Assembly (NCBI GenBank): GCA_965116355.1
Contig: OZ220679.1
Coordinates: forward strand, 2,294,001-2,358,000
DNA: 64,000 nucleotides
DNA from: UBA1127 sp965116355
GTDB lineage: Bacteria; Chloroflexota; Dehalococcoidia; Lucifugimonadales; UBA1127
Direction: 5' to 3'
The notes under the pieces are model-generated. The model did no database searches and was not told the origin of the DNA. It saw nothing but the letters and a program-made list of their open reading frames with translations. The position numbers and the translations under genes were made by a program. This document shows, in pieces, positions 24,463 to 33,254 of this stretch (position 1 is its first letter; the number at the start of each line of letters is the position of its first letter).

Positions 24463-26757
24463 ATGGTGACGACAGCAAACCTGGGATTCCCCCGCATTGG
24501 ACCGCATCGAGAACTGAAGTGGGCCGTCGAGGCGTACTGGGGCGGCAGGATAGACGGCGACGAACTGCAACGACGGGCCGCCGACCTGAGGCGCGCACAT
24601 TGGGAGTTCCAGCGCGACGCCGGCATCACTCACATTCCCTCCAATGACTTCTCTCTCTACGACCACGTACTGGACACCTCTGTCATGGTGGGCGCCATCC
24701 CGCGGCGCTACGGGACGGTGGACGGCGGCGTGGATCTGGACACGTACTTTGCGATGGCGCGGGGCCGAGCGGCGACCATCGGCGATCCGGGCGTGCAGGC
24801 GATGGAAATGACGAAATGGTTCGACACCAACTACCACTACCTGGTGCCGGAGCTGCACGAGGGGCAGCAGTTCGCGCTGCGTTCGGCGAAGGTCGTCGAC
24901 GAGTTCCTCGAGGCGCAGGGGCTTGGCATCCACACGCGGCCGGCGCTGGTGGGGCCGGTGACATACCTCCTCATCTCCAAGGCTCAAGGTGACGGGCTCG
25001 ACACCCTAGTGTTGCTGGACGGGCTGCTGGACGTGTACGCCGAGGTCCTGCGGCGGCTGGCGGACGCCGGCGCGACGTGGGTGCAGATGGACGAGCCGGC
25101 GCTGGGACTGGACCTAACCTCCGAGCAATTGACCGCATTTGAGACTGCGTACTCGCGGCTGGCTGCGGCGGCGCCCTCGCTCAGCGTCATGCTGACAACG
25201 TATTTCAGCGACCTGCGTGAAAACACGGGGGCCGCGCTCGCGCTGCCGGTGCAGGGGGTGCACCTGGACCTGGTGCGGGGACGCTCCGACCTGGCGCCGG
25301 TGCTCGCCGAGCTGTCCGCCGGCAAGACCCTGTCGCTGGGGCTGGTCGATGGACGTAACGTGTGGAAGGCAGACCTTGCGGGGGCCATCGAGACGGCGCG
25401 GACGGCGGTCGCCGTGCTGGGCGGCAACCGGGTGGTCATCGCGCCGTCGTGCTCGCTGCTGCACAGCCCGGTGGACCTGGACAACGAGGAGACGCTGGAC
25501 GAGGAGATCAAGTCGTGGATGGCCTTCGCAAAACAGAAGGTGCGGGAGGTAGCGACCATTGCGGCGGCGCTGAACGGGGAAGGGCCGGAGGCGGAGCTGG
25601 CCTCGAACCTGGCGGCGATCACCGACCGTACGGCGTCGCCGCGCATTCACAGCCCGGAGATCAAGGAGAGGAGCGCGGCAGTCACCGCTGACATGCTGTT
25701 GCGACGGAGCCCGTACGCCCAGCGGCGGGGCGAACAGCTCGACTTGCCGGACTTCCCCACCACGACCATTGGCTCCTTCCCGCAGACGGCGGAGATCCGA
25801 CGCGCACGAGCCAGCCACAATCGCGGGGAGATGTCCGACGGGGAATACGAGCAGTTCCTGAAGGAGAACATCGCGGAGGCGGTGCGCATCCAAGAGGACG
25901 TGGGGCTGGACGTGCTGGTGCACGGGGAGGCCGAGCGGAACGACATGGTGGAGTATTTCGGCGAGCAACTGCTGGGCTACGTTTCCACCGCCAACGGGTG
26001 GGTGCAGAGCTACGGCTCACGGTGCGCCAAGCCGCCCGTCATCTACGGCGACATCGCACGGCCGTCGCCGCTGACGCTGCGCTGGATAACGTATGCGCAG
26101 TCGCTTACGGAGCTGCCGATGAAGGGCATGCTGACCGGGCCTGTGACCATGCTGGAGTGGTCTTTCGTGCGGGACGACCAGCCGCGGAGCGAGACGTGCC
26201 GACAGCTGGCCCTTGCGATACGCGACGAAGTCCTGGACCTGGAGGCGCTGGGCATCAACGTGATCCAAGTGGACGAGCCGGCGCTGCGCGAGGGGCTTCC
26301 GTTGCGCAGGGCGGACTGGGACAGCTATCTGTCCTGGGCGGTTGACTGCTTCCGGCTGGCAACCGCCGGGGTGCAGGACCGGACGCAGATCCACACGCAC
26401 ATGTGCTACGTCGCGTACGACGACATTGCCGAATCGATCACGCTGATGGACGCGGACGTGATCTCGATGGAGAACGCGCGGAGCGACGGAGAGGTGCTCC
26501 GCAACCTGCAGCGGAACAGCTACCCAAACGAGGTGGGGCCGGGCGTCTTCGACATACACTCGCCTCGGGTGGCGGATGCGGACGAGATGGCGGAGTTGCT
26601 GAGGGCGGCGTCGCGGGCGCTGCAGCCCGGACAGCGGTTGTGGGTGAACCCGGACTGCGGCCTGAAGACGCGGCGGTGGGAGGAGGTCATCCCGTCGCTG
26701 CGGAACATGGTATCGGCGGCGAAGGCGATGCGCGGGGCGGTCAGGGCGGGTAGATAG
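24463..26757 (+). CDS. metE: Cobalamin-independent methionine synthase
   Basis: A 764-residue enzyme that transfers the methyl group of 5-methyltetrahydropteroyl-triglutamate to homocysteine, the last step of methionine synthesis. The N-terminal barrel starts NLGFPRIGPHRELKWAVEAYW; the C-terminal catalytic barrel starts near TTTIGSFPQTAEIRRAR. Zinc ligands are visible: His and Cys in THMCYV, Glu in MENARSDGE and Cys in VNPDCGLKTR. The length is standard. The ATG at 24463 follows CAGGAGG and is chosen over an upstream in-frame TTG inside the leader hairpin. Its presence next to a B12 operon shows that methionine synthesis here need not depend on B12. Confidence 0.95.
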   Translation: MVTTANLGFPRIGPHRELKWAVEAYWGGRIDGDELQRRAADLRRAHWEFQRDAGITHIPSNDFSLYDHVLDTSVMVGAIPRRYGTVDGGVDLDTYFAMARGRAATIGDPGVQAMEMTKWFDTNYHYLVPELHEGQQFALRSAKVVDEFLEAQGLGIHTRPALVGPVTYLLISKAQGDGLDTLVLLDGLLDVYAEVLRRLADAGATWVQMDEPALGLDLTSEQLTAFETAYSRLAAAAPSLSVMLTTYFSDLRENTGAALALPVQGVHLDLVRGRSDLAPVLAELSAGKTLSLGLVDGRNVWKADLAGAIETARTAVAVLGGNRVVIAPSCSLLHSPVDLDNEETLDEEIKSWMAFAKQKVREVATIAAALNGEGPEAELASNLAAITDRTASPRIHSPEIKERSAAVTADMLLRRSPYAQRRGEQLDLPDFPTTTIGSFPQTAEIRRARASHNRGEMSDGEYEQFLKENIAEAVRIQEDVGLDVLVHGEAERNDMVEYFGEQLLGYVSTANGWVQSYGSRCAKPPVIYGDIARPSPLTLRWITYAQSLTELPMKGMLTGPVTMLEWSFVRDDQPRSETCRQLALAIRDEVLDLEALGINVIQVDEPALREGLPLRRADWDSYLSWAVDCFRLATAGVQDRTQIHTHMCYVAYDDIAESITLMDADVISMENARSDGEVLRNLQRNSYPNEVGPGVFDIHSPRVADADEMAELLRAASRALQPGQRLWVNPDCGLKTRRWEEVIPSLRNMVSAAKAMRGAVRAGR

Positions 26758-26783
26758 CGGCACTCGCAGGCAGACAGAGGACG

Positions 26784-26804
26784 GGCGCGCGGGGGCAGCG
26801 CGCC
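26784..26804. terminator. GC-rich hairpin after metE
   Basis: GGCGCGC and GCGCGCC form a 7-bp stem with a 7-base loop 27 bases after metE. There is no T-run, so termination is only a possibility. Confidence 0.35.
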
Positions 26805-26831
26805 GAATGGGTCGCGGCGAGGAAAGGTGCG

Positions 26832-26975
26832 TTACTTCTTGCCGGGGGAAGGACGGGCACGGTTGCCCATCCGTGTGAGCGCGAAGAATCCGACGACGGT
26901 AAGCACTATTCCGAGGACGGCAATTGCGATCCCTGTGGAGGCGCCAACGAACTCCACAATCTCACTCAAGGCCAC
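26832..26975 (-). CDS. Small single-pass membrane protein (47 aa)
   Basis: From a GTG start at 26975 with GGGGAGGT upstream, the minus strand encodes 47 residues: an acidic start (ALSEIVEFVGAST), one transmembrane helix (GIAIAVLGIVLTVVGFFAL) and a basic tail (TRMGNRARPSPGKK), an in-out orientation by the positive-inside rule. The good ribosome binding site and clean helix support a real gene. Its role is unknown; it lies between metE and the ABC-2 exporter. Confidence 0.6.
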   Translation of the reverse strand: MALSEIVEFVGASTGIAIAVLGIVLTVVGFFALTRMGNRARPSPGKK

Positions 26976-27153
26976 AGCATACCTCCCCGTATGTCAAGGC
27001 CTGTCGTCCGGTGATGCAGCATTGTAACCCTGCCCGTCAACCCCTTTCCAGCAAGGGCGTGACGGGAAATTTCCAGATATTCCGGGGATGAGCGCGACTT
27101 CAAGTGCGGTGCATAGGAGCACCCCGTAATCCTCCACGGGTCAGGTTTTGGGC

Positions 27154-27183
27154 TTTGCAATGGCCTCTTGCAAAAGCTACATT
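27154..27183 (+). promoter_or_regulatory. Promoter with overlapping dyad before the ABC-2 exporter
   Basis: TTTGCAA (27154-27160) and TTGCAAA (27168-27174) form a perfect 7-bp inverted repeat with a 7-base centre. The left arm overlaps a possible -35 (TTGCAA, 27155-27160), and a possible -10 (TACATT, 27178-27183) follows at 17 bases. The exporter gene starts 42 bases on. The arrangement suggests repressor control, but no regulator gene is adjacent. Confidence 0.45.
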
Positions 27184-27224
27184 GTTCAAGTGCCGGAATC
27201 CAATTCCATGCAGGAGCATGCACG

Positions 27225-28166
27225 TTGACGAACGCCCAAGAGACCCTTGCTCGAGAGTGGGCCATCGACGTCAGGAACCTGCGCAAGTCGTACGGCAGCA
27301 TCGAGGCGGTGCGGGGCGTCGACCTGCAGGTGGCGACGGGTGAGGTGTTCGCGCTGCTGGGGCCGAACGGGGCGGGGAAGACGACGATCGTCGAGATCCT
27401 CGAGGGGCACCGGAGCAAATCGAGCGGGGACGTGTCGGTGCTGGGGCACGACCCGGGCTCGAACGACCAGGCGTACAAGCAGCGAGTAGGCGTCGTGCTG
27501 CAATCGACCAGCGTGGACCAGTACCTCTCCGTCGAGGAGACGATCAACCAGTTCCGCGGCTACTACCCGCAGCCGCTGCCGCTGGAGGAACTGCTGAACC
27601 TGGTGGGACTTCGGGAGCAGCGGCGACAGCGGGTGAACAAGCTGTCCGGCGGGCAGCAGCGGCGGCTGGACGTTGCCATCGGGCTGGCGGGGGACCCGGA
27701 GCTGCTGTTCCTCGACGAGCCGACGACGGGGTTCGACCCGGCGGCGCGGCGCGGGGCGTGGGAGATGGTGCGGGGGCTGAAGTCGCTGGGAAAGACGGTG
27801 CTGCTGACGACGCACTATATGGAGGAGGCCGAGTACCTGGCGGACCGCGTCGCGATCATGGTGCAGGGTAGGATCGTCGCATTGGGGGCGCCGGGAGAGC
27901 TCTCGTTGGAGGGCCGCGCGACGACCGTGCGGTTCCGCCTGCCGGAGGGCTCGCCCGCGCTGACGGACGGGCTTCAGGCGGTTGGGTTAGGCGGCGGCGC
28001 ATACTCGTTGGAGACGGACTCGCCGACGGGGACGCTGCACGCGCTGACCTCGTGGGCAGTGGAGCACGGCGTCGAGCTGGAGGAGCTCTCGGTCACGCAC
28101 CCGACGCTGGAGGACCTGTTCATCGAGCTGGTGGGCGAGGACGGCGAGAGCGGGGGGAAGGCATGA
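27225..28166 (+). CDS. ABC-2 exporter ATPase (DrrA-like)
   Basis: A 313-residue ABC ATPase with Walker A GPNGAGKTT, signature KLSGGQQRRLDVAIGL, Walker B LLFLDEPTTGFD and switch His in LLTTHYMEEAEYLADR. The C-terminal 85 residues (from AIMVQGRIVALG) match the extension of DrrA-type ATPases that drive export of drugs or lipids. The TTG at 27225 follows AGGAG and is preferred to an upstream ATG (27168) that overlaps the promoter. Its stop overlaps the permease start (ATGA). Confidence 0.9.
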   Translation: MTNAQETLAREWAIDVRNLRKSYGSIEAVRGVDLQVATGEVFALLGPNGAGKTTIVEILEGHRSKSSGDVSVLGHDPGSNDQAYKQRVGVVLQSTSVDQYLSVEETINQFRGYYPQPLPLEELLNLVGLREQRRQRVNKLSGGQQRRLDVAIGLAGDPELLFLDEPTTGFDPAARRGAWEMVRGLKSLGKTVLLTTHYMEEAEYLADRVAIMVQGRIVALGAPGELSLEGRATTVRFRLPEGSPALTDGLQAVGLGGGAYSLETDSPTGTLHALTSWAVEHGVELEELSVTHPTLEDLFIELVGEDGESGGKA

Positions 28167-28939
28167 AGGCCGTGATGCTTGCGCTGCGACAGGTGCGCTA
28201 CGAGAACCGGGCGTTCTGGCGGAACCCGGCGGCGGCGTTCTTCACCATCGTATTCCCGCTGATGTTCCTGGTGATCTTCAACCTGGTGTTCGGCAACAGG
28301 GACATCACGGACGCTAACGGCAACACGTACAGCGGCTCGACGTTCTACGTGCCGGCGATCATGGTCTTCGCGCTGGTAGGGGCGACGTACACGAACATCG
28401 CGATGAACATCGCGTTTTCGCGAGAGGCAGGACTGCTGAAGCGGATGCGGGGCACGCCGCTGCCGAGCTGGTCCTACCTGGCGGGCAAGATCGTGCACTC
28501 CGTGCTGCTGGCGGCGCTGCTGGTGGTCATCGTCGCGGGGTCGGGGGTTGTGCTCTTCGGCGTCGACCTGCCGACGAACACCCTGCCGGCAGTGTTGCTG
28601 ACGCTGGCCATCGCGGCGGCGACGTTCTGCACGCTGGGGCTGGCCGTGACGACGCTCATCCCGAACGCGGACGCGGCGCCGGCGATTGTGAACGCGTCGA
28701 TCCTGCCGCTGCTGTTCATCTCCGACGTGTTCATCCCGCTTGACGACGCGCCGGTGTGGCTGACGACCATTGCGGACGTGTTCCCGGTGCGGCACATGGC
28801 GGTGGCGCTTCACACGTCCTTCAACCCGTTCGAGACGGGGACCGGGTTCGAGTGGGGGCACCTGGCGGTGATGGCGGTGTGGCTGGTCGGCGGACTGGCG
28901 TTCACCGTGCGGTTCTTCCGGTGGGAGCCTCCCCGGTAG
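28163..28939 (+). CDS. ABC-2 type permease (DrrB-like)
   Basis: A 258-residue protein with six hydrophobic segments: an amphipathic N-terminus (LALRQVRYENRAFWRNPAAA), then AFFTIVFPLMFLVIFNLVF, VPAIMVFALVGATYTN, VHSVLLAALLVVIVAGS, LTLAIAAATFCTLGLAV and LAVMAVWLVGGLAFTV. The SREAGLLKRMRGTPLP loop is the conserved coupling region of ABC-2 permeases. It is coupled to the ATPase by a four-base overlap and together they form a two-gene exporter. The substrate is unknown. Confidence 0.88.
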   Translation: MKAVMLALRQVRYENRAFWRNPAAAFFTIVFPLMFLVIFNLVFGNRDITDANGNTYSGSTFYVPAIMVFALVGATYTNIAMNIAFSREAGLLKRMRGTPLPSWSYLAGKIVHSVLLAALLVVIVAGSGVVLFGVDLPTNTLPAVLLTLAIAAATFCTLGLAVTTLIPNADAAPAIVNASILPLLFISDVFIPLDDAPVWLTTIADVFPVRHMAVALHTSFNPFETGTGFEWGHLAVMAVWLVGGLAFTVRFFRWEPPR

Positions 28940-28970
28940 ACGGGGGGCGCCGCGCTAGCCGGGGCCTCGC

Positions 28971-29459
28971 CTAGCGCTCGTACCAGCCAGAGCCGAAGAT
29001 CAGGCCGTCGTGGAGCACCGCCCACGTGTGCTTGATCGCCTCGTCGCCGGTCTCCGGGTTCAGCAACGTGTAGTTGACCCAGCTGCCCTCCTCGGTCGTG
29101 GCCAGCAATGGTTCGCCGTAGTAGTAGCCGGTGGAGTCGACGCGCTCCTCCGGGTCGCGGTTGATGAAGTTGGGGTTGTGGTGGCCGATGGTGCGCCCCT
29201 CCTCGTTGATGATGAAGACGTACCACTCGCCGTCCACGTTGGCGGGGTCGCTGTAGTGCTCGATGGCGGCCTCGCGCCCCTCACGCTCGTAGAGCTGGAT
29301 TGCCTCGTCGACGAGGGCCTTGGTGTAGAGACCGGGCACGTTCTTGGAGGGCAACGGCGAGGCGGGCTCCCTCGCGAGGGCCAGGGCGGCGACCACCAAT
29401 GCGGCAACGGCAACCACGAGCGCCGCAGTTGCCAAACCGACTGAAGCCCGATTCGTCAT
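28971..29459 (-). CDS. Cache-domain sensor-like protein
   Basis: A 162-residue protein with one N-terminal transmembrane helix or uncleaved signal (GLATAALVVAVAALVVAALALA) and an extracytoplasmic domain containing YVFIINEEGRTIGHHNPNF and GWVNYTLLNPETGDEAIKHTW-like sequence typical of single Cache domains (a strand ending in a Gly-x-hydrophobic, then HxNP). Cache domains bind small ligands, usually as part of chemoreceptors or kinases, but no output domain follows. The ATG at 29459 is chosen because it stands six bases after GGAGG, unlike the ATG at 29465. Confidence 0.75.
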   Translation of the reverse strand: MTNRASVGLATAALVVAVAALVVAALALAREPASPLPSKNVPGLYTKALVDEAIQLYEREGREAAIEHYSDPANVDGEWYVFIINEEGRTIGHHNPNFINRDPEERVDSTGYYYGEPLLATTEEGSWVNYTLLNPETGDEAIKHTWAVLHDGLIFGSGWYER

Positions 29460-29708
29460 CTGCATCCTCCAAGGCGCCTTGTCTCGGCGCGACATGTGCC
29501 CGCCGCGTTCTTACGGGAGCTGCGGGGGTGTGCGTCCAGCAGAACGCTCACACTAGTATTGTAGCCCATCACACTAGTGACACGTGTCAGCCCCCTCGCG
29601 GGTTATCGGCACTTCCGGTCGCACAGGCAGAGTCCGGCTGACGACATTCGAATGGCGAGGGGCTACACTGGGCCAACCGCAATACGGCAAGAGGGAGCAG
29701 CCACGGGG

Positions 29709-30785
29709 ATGGAACTGCGCGAGACCATCGCGGGGATCAGGCCGGCGGACGCCGAGGCGATGCGCGCCGCGATAGCGCGGCAGTCGACGCTGACCAAGCC
29801 GCCGGGGAGCCTCGGGCGGCTGGAGGAGCTGTCGGTGCGGCTCGCGGGAATGCAGGGGGCGGAGCGTCCGGCTATCCGAGGGAAGACGATCATCGTGGCG
29901 GCGGGCGACCACGGCGTGGTGGCGCAGGGCGTGACAGCGTACCCGCAGGAGGTCACGGCGCAGATGGCGCTGAACTTCCTTTCGGGCGGCGCGGCCATCA
30001 GCGTGCTGGCGCGGCAGGCGGGGATCGATCTGGTCATCGTAGACGCGGGCATCGCGACGGCGCTGCCGGAACACCCGGCGTTGCGCGTGCTCGGTATTGG
30101 ACGAGGCACGGCGGACATGACGGCGGGGCCGGCGATGACGAGGGCGCAGGCAGAGGCGTGCGTCTCGGCAGGAGTGGACCTCGCGCTGGAGGCGACGGGA
30201 CGCGGGGCGGACGCCATCGGCACAGGGGACATGGGCATCGGGAACACGACGGCATCGAGCGCGATCGTCTCAGCGCTGACGGGGCGGCCGGCGAGGGAGA
30301 CGACGGGGCGCGGCACGGGGCGGAGCGACGCGGAGCTCGCGGCGAAGGCTGCGGTCGTCGAGCGGGCGCTGGCGGTCAACCGGCCGGACGCGGGCGACCC
30401 GCTGGACGTGCTGGCGAAGGTGGGCGGCTTCGAAATCGGCGTGCTGGCGGGCGTCGTGCTGGGCGGGGCGTACGCGCGGCGGGCGGTGGTCATCGACGGG
30501 TTCATCTCGGGGGCGGCGGCGCTGGTCGCGCACCGGCTGTGCCCGGTGGTGTGCGACTACCTCATCGCGGGGCACCTCTCGGCGGAGGCAGGGCACCGCG
30601 TCGTGCTGGAGGCGTTGGGGCTGCGGCCGCTGCTGGAGCTTGACATGCGGCTGGGCGAGGGCACGGGCGCGGCGCTGGCGATGGGGGTGGTGGAAGCGGC
30701 GGCGGCGACGCTCTCTGACATGGCAACCTTCACGGAGGCGGGCGTGTCGGACCGGCCCGACGAGGGGAAAGGCGGCGCGGACTGA
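29709..30785 (+). CDS. cobT: Nicotinate-nucleotide:dimethylbenzimidazole phosphoribosyltransferase
   Basis: A 358-residue CobT. Marks include LTKPPGSLGRLEEL near the N-terminus, VAAGDHGVVAQGVTAYP, the GTGDMGIGNTTASSAI substrate loop and GEGTGAALAM with the catalytic glutamate. It makes alpha-ribazole phosphate, the lower-ligand precursor of cobalamin. ATG 29709 is preferred to an upstream frame extension. It leads a four-gene operon (cobT-cobS-cobC-cobU) with overlapping ends. I see no cobalamin riboswitch in the 250 bases before it. Confidence 0.94.
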   Translation: MELRETIAGIRPADAEAMRAAIARQSTLTKPPGSLGRLEELSVRLAGMQGAERPAIRGKTIIVAAGDHGVVAQGVTAYPQEVTAQMALNFLSGGAAISVLARQAGIDLVIVDAGIATALPEHPALRVLGIGRGTADMTAGPAMTRAQAEACVSAGVDLALEATGRGADAIGTGDMGIGNTTASSAIVSALTGRPARETTGRGTGRSDAELAAKAAVVERALAVNRPDAGDPLDVLAKVGGFEIGVLAGVVLGGAYARRAVVIDGFISGAAALVAHRLCPVVCDYLIAGHLSAEAGHRVVLEALGLRPLLELDMRLGEGTGAALAMGVVEAAAATLSDMATFTEAGVSDRPDEGKGGAD

Positions 30786-31546
30786 TGGGACTGGTGCAGG
30801 CGTTTGGGTTTCTGACGATCTTGCCCGTCGGCGGTGGACAGCAGACGAGCATGGGCCCGGCGCGGGCGTGGTTCCCGCTGGTGGGGCTGGCGCTGGGCGG
30901 CGCGCTGGCGGGGCTCGACTGGCTGATGGACACGGCGGTGCCGCCGCTGGCGGTGGCGGCGATCCTGCTGGCGGCGCTGCTGGTTCTGACGCGGGGGTTG
31001 CACGTCGACGGGTTCATGGACGCGTGCGACGGCCTCTTCGGCGGGCACTCGCGGGAGGACCGCTTGCGCATCATGCGGGACTCGCACGTGGGGGCGTTCG
31101 CCGTCGCCGGGGGGCTCACGGTACTGCTGCTGAAGTGGTCGCTGATCGTGAGCGTGCCGCTGGAACTGCGGTGGGAGCTGCTGCTGCTGTTCCCGTGCCT
31201 CTCGCGGCTGGGGATGCTGGCGACGATGGCGGCGTTCCCGTACGCGCGGGCCGAGGGGATGGGGTCGGCGTTCATGGAAGGCCGAGGGTGGTGGCAGGTC
31301 CTCATCGGGCTGGCGACGGGGCTCGGCGCGGCGTGGCTGCTGCTCGGCGGCGGGGGACTGGCGCTCGTAGGGGGCGTGTTTCTCGTCGCGCTCGCTCTGG
31401 GGTGGTGGACGTCGCGCATGCTGGGCGGCATGACGGGGGACACGTACGGGGCGGTGAACGAGGTGGGGGAGGCGGCGGCGCTGCTGCTGGGCGTGCTGCT
31501 GGTGTACTACTGGCCGACGCTGTTCTTCGCGCCATACTGGGGCTAG
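30785..31546 (+). CDS. cobS: Adenosylcobinamide-GDP ribazoletransferase
   Basis: A 253-residue polytopic membrane protein with the CobS signature TRGLHVDGFMDACDGLFGG (acidic metal-binding DGxxDxxDG pattern), then REDRLRIMRDSHVGAFAV. It joins adenosylcobinamide-GDP with alpha-ribazole (phosphate) to give adenosylcobalamin (phosphate). Six to seven hydrophobic helices are seen. It overlaps cobT by one base (TGATG) and is followed after 31 bases by cobC. Confidence 0.93.
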   Translation: MGLVQAFGFLTILPVGGGQQTSMGPARAWFPLVGLALGGALAGLDWLMDTAVPPLAVAAILLAALLVLTRGLHVDGFMDACDGLFGGHSREDRLRIMRDSHVGAFAVAGGLTVLLLKWSLIVSVPLELRWELLLLFPCLSRLGMLATMAAFPYARAEGMGSAFMEGRGWWQVLIGLATGLGAAWLLLGGGGLALVGGVFLVALALGWWTSRMLGGMTGDTYGAVNEVGEAAALLLGVLLVYYWPTLFFAPYWG

Positions 31547-31577
31547 ACGGGAACCGGACCACTCGGAGGAGACGGAC

Positions 31578-32210
31578 TTGGGCACGTGGAGGCTGGTGCG
31601 GCACGGCGAGACGGTGTGGAACCTCCAGGGCCGTATCCAAGGACACCGGCACATCCCGCTGACAGAGCGCGGGCGCGAGCAGGCACGCCAGCTTGCCGAG
31701 CGGCTCGACGGAGAGGGCGGCCGGGTGGTGTACAGCAGCGACCTGGGGCACTCGCTGGCGACGGCGCAGGAGGTGGCGTCGGCGAGCAGGGGCGAGATCA
31801 TACCGGAGCCGCTGCTTCGCGAGTTCTCGTACGGCGAGTGGGAGGGTCTCACGATGGCGCAGGCCAGGGAGCGGGACCCGGACGTGTACGAAATCCGGAT
31901 CATCGGCCGGAATACGGACTACGCCGCGCCGGGCGGGGAGACGACACTCGATCTGCTGGGGCGGGTGTGGAGTTTCGTGGAGGCGGCGAGGAAGCAGCAC
32001 CCGTATGAGGACGTGACCGTGGTGGGGCACGGGGGATCGATACGGGCGGTGGCGGTGTGCCTGCTGGGGCTGGGGGCGGAGCACTTCTGGCGGCTGCGGC
32101 TCTCGCACGGGAGCCTGTCGGTGGTCACCGTCGAGCCGGAGGGGTGCGTGCTGGAGATTTGGAACGACACGGGGCACCTGGTGGACACGCAGTCGAGGAC
32201 GATACCGTGA
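31578..32210 (+). CDS. cobC: Alpha-ribazole phosphatase-type histidine phosphatase
   Basis: A 210-residue phosphoglycerate-mutase-like protein. The catalytic motif is LVRHGETVWN near the N-terminus, with RIQGHRHIPLTERGREQA next, a catalytic Glu in LREFSYGEWEGLT and the second His in VVGHGGSIRAV. Given its place between cobS and cobU it is most likely the phosphatase that removes phosphate from alpha-ribazole or cobalamin phosphate; other histidine phosphatases share these motifs. The TTG start follows GGAGGAG. Its stop overlaps the cobU start. Confidence 0.85.
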   Translation: MGTWRLVRHGETVWNLQGRIQGHRHIPLTERGREQARQLAERLDGEGGRVVYSSDLGHSLATAQEVASASRGEIIPEPLLREFSYGEWEGLTMAQARERDPDVYEIRIIGRNTDYAAPGGETTLDLLGRVWSFVEAARKQHPYEDVTVVGHGGSIRAVAVCLLGLGAEHFWRLRLSHGSLSVVTVEPEGCVLEIWNDTGHLVDTQSRTIP

Positions 32211-32743
32211 GCCGGTTGACGCTGGTGCTGGGCGGCGTTCGCGCGGGGAAGAGCGCATTCGCGCTGCGGTTGGCGTCGCAGGGCGAGCGGGTGCTGTTCG
32301 TCGCGACGGCGGAGGCGGGCGACGACGAGATGGCGGCGCGCATCGCGGCGCACAAGGCGAGCCGGCCGGCGGACTGGACGACGCTGGAGGCGCCGGTGGA
32401 AGTCTCGGGGGCGTTGGGGCCGATAGTGGACGACTACGACACGGTGGTGCTCGACTGCCTGACGCTGTGGGTGAGCAACCTGTTGCTGCGGACGGAGGCG
32501 CCCTCGACGGGGGAGGCCATCGCGGCGCGGACGGAGGAACTGCTGGCGCTGCAGCAGCGGAGCGCGGCGTCGTGGGTGGTGGTGAGCAACGAGGTGGGGC
32601 TCGGCGTGATACCGCCGACGGAGCTGGGGAGGGCATACGAGGACGCGCTGGGGCGGGTGAACCAGATCTTCGCGGCGCAGGCGGACGCGGTGTACTTCAT
32701 GGCGGCGGGGCTGCCGCTGCAACTCAAGGGCGAGGTCACGTAG
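32207..32743 (+). CDS. cobU: Adenosylcobinamide kinase / guanylyltransferase
   Basis: A 178-residue CobU from a GTG start that overlaps the previous stop (GTGA). The P-loop is GGVRAGKSAFA; FVATAEAGDDEMAARIAAHKASRP contains the usual TA.A.D.EM..RI..H..RP sequence with the guanylylated histidine; VVLDCLTLWVSNLL and VSNEVGLGVIP follow. It phosphorylates adenosylcobinamide and adds GMP. With cobTSC it completes nucleotide-loop assembly, supporting corrinoid salvage; corrin-ring genes are absent from the window. Confidence 0.94.
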   Translation: MSRLTLVLGGVRAGKSAFALRLASQGERVLFVATAEAGDDEMAARIAAHKASRPADWTTLEAPVEVSGALGPIVDDYDTVVLDCLTLWVSNLLLRTEAPSTGEAIAARTEELLALQQRSAASWVVVSNEVGLGVIPPTELGRAYEDALGRVNQIFAAQADAVYFMAAGLPLQLKGEVT

Positions 32744-32746
32744 GGC

Positions 32747-32766
32747 GGGCGATTCGCGAATCGCCC
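32747..32766. repeat. 20-bp perfect palindrome after cobU
   Basis: GGGCGATTCG/CGAATCGCCC is a perfect 20-bp palindrome exactly between the convergent ends of cobU and the next minus-strand gene. An identical copy with matching flanks is at 52198-52217, and related GGGCGAGTCG/CGACTCGCCC forms lie at 49086-49105 and 51042-51061. Confidence 0.7.
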
Positions 32767-33228
32767 CTACACGTTGGCAGCACGGCGCAGGGTCTCGATG
32801 TCTATCTTCACCATTTCGAGCAGCGACTTCATTACGGCTTCAGGACTCGCCTCGATAAGGTCGCCTAGGGCAGCGGGCTGGACTTGCCACGAGAGGCCGA
32901 AGCGGTCTCGCAACCAGCCGCACTGCTCCTCCACACCCCCGCCTTCCAGAAGGCCGTACCAATAGTGGTCGATCTCCGCCTGGTCCTTGCATGCGATGGT
33001 GAAGGAGACGGCGTTGGTGTGCGGGAACATGGGGCCGCCGTCGAATGCGTTGAAGGCCATGCCGTCCAGCTCGAAGTCCACGATGGCGCCGCCCTCGGCT
33101 GGGCCGGAGGGGATGGGGACGAGGCTGGTGATGCGCGAGTTTGGGAAGAGGGAGACGTAGAGGGTGGCGGCCTCCTCAGCGCTGTTGTCGAACCAGAGGG
33201 ACGGGGTTATGCGCTGGGTAATGGGCAT
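32767..33228 (-). CDS. PhnB-like VOC protein
   Basis: A 153-residue protein of the PhnB/3-demethylubiquinone-methyltransferase-like VOC group: ITPSLWFDNSAEEAATLYVSLFPNSRI at the N-terminus, then VDFELDGMAFNAFDGGP, EIDHYWYGLLEGGGVEEQCGWLRDRFGLSWQV and the typical C-terminal PEAVMKSLLEMVKIDI. Members are widespread and mostly uncharacterised. ATG 33228 follows AGGAGGCT and is preferred over a longer frame. Confidence 0.88.
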   Translation of the reverse strand: MPITQRITPSLWFDNSAEEAATLYVSLFPNSRITSLVPIPSGPAEGGAIVDFELDGMAFNAFDGGPMFPHTNAVSFTIACKDQAEIDHYWYGLLEGGGVEEQCGWLRDRFGLSWQVQPAALGDLIEASPEAVMKSLLEMVKIDIETLRRAANV

Positions 33229-33254
33229 ACATAGCCTCCTTGTTGCAGCGTGCG

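Noticed and set aside
26784..26831. Full intrinsic terminator for metE
   Set aside because: A stable hairpin exists but no T-run follows, so it is listed only as a weak terminator candidate.
29496..29708. Possible cobalamin riboswitch before cobT
   Set aside because: No B12-box-like conserved core was seen, and the spacer is shared with the divergent Cache gene.
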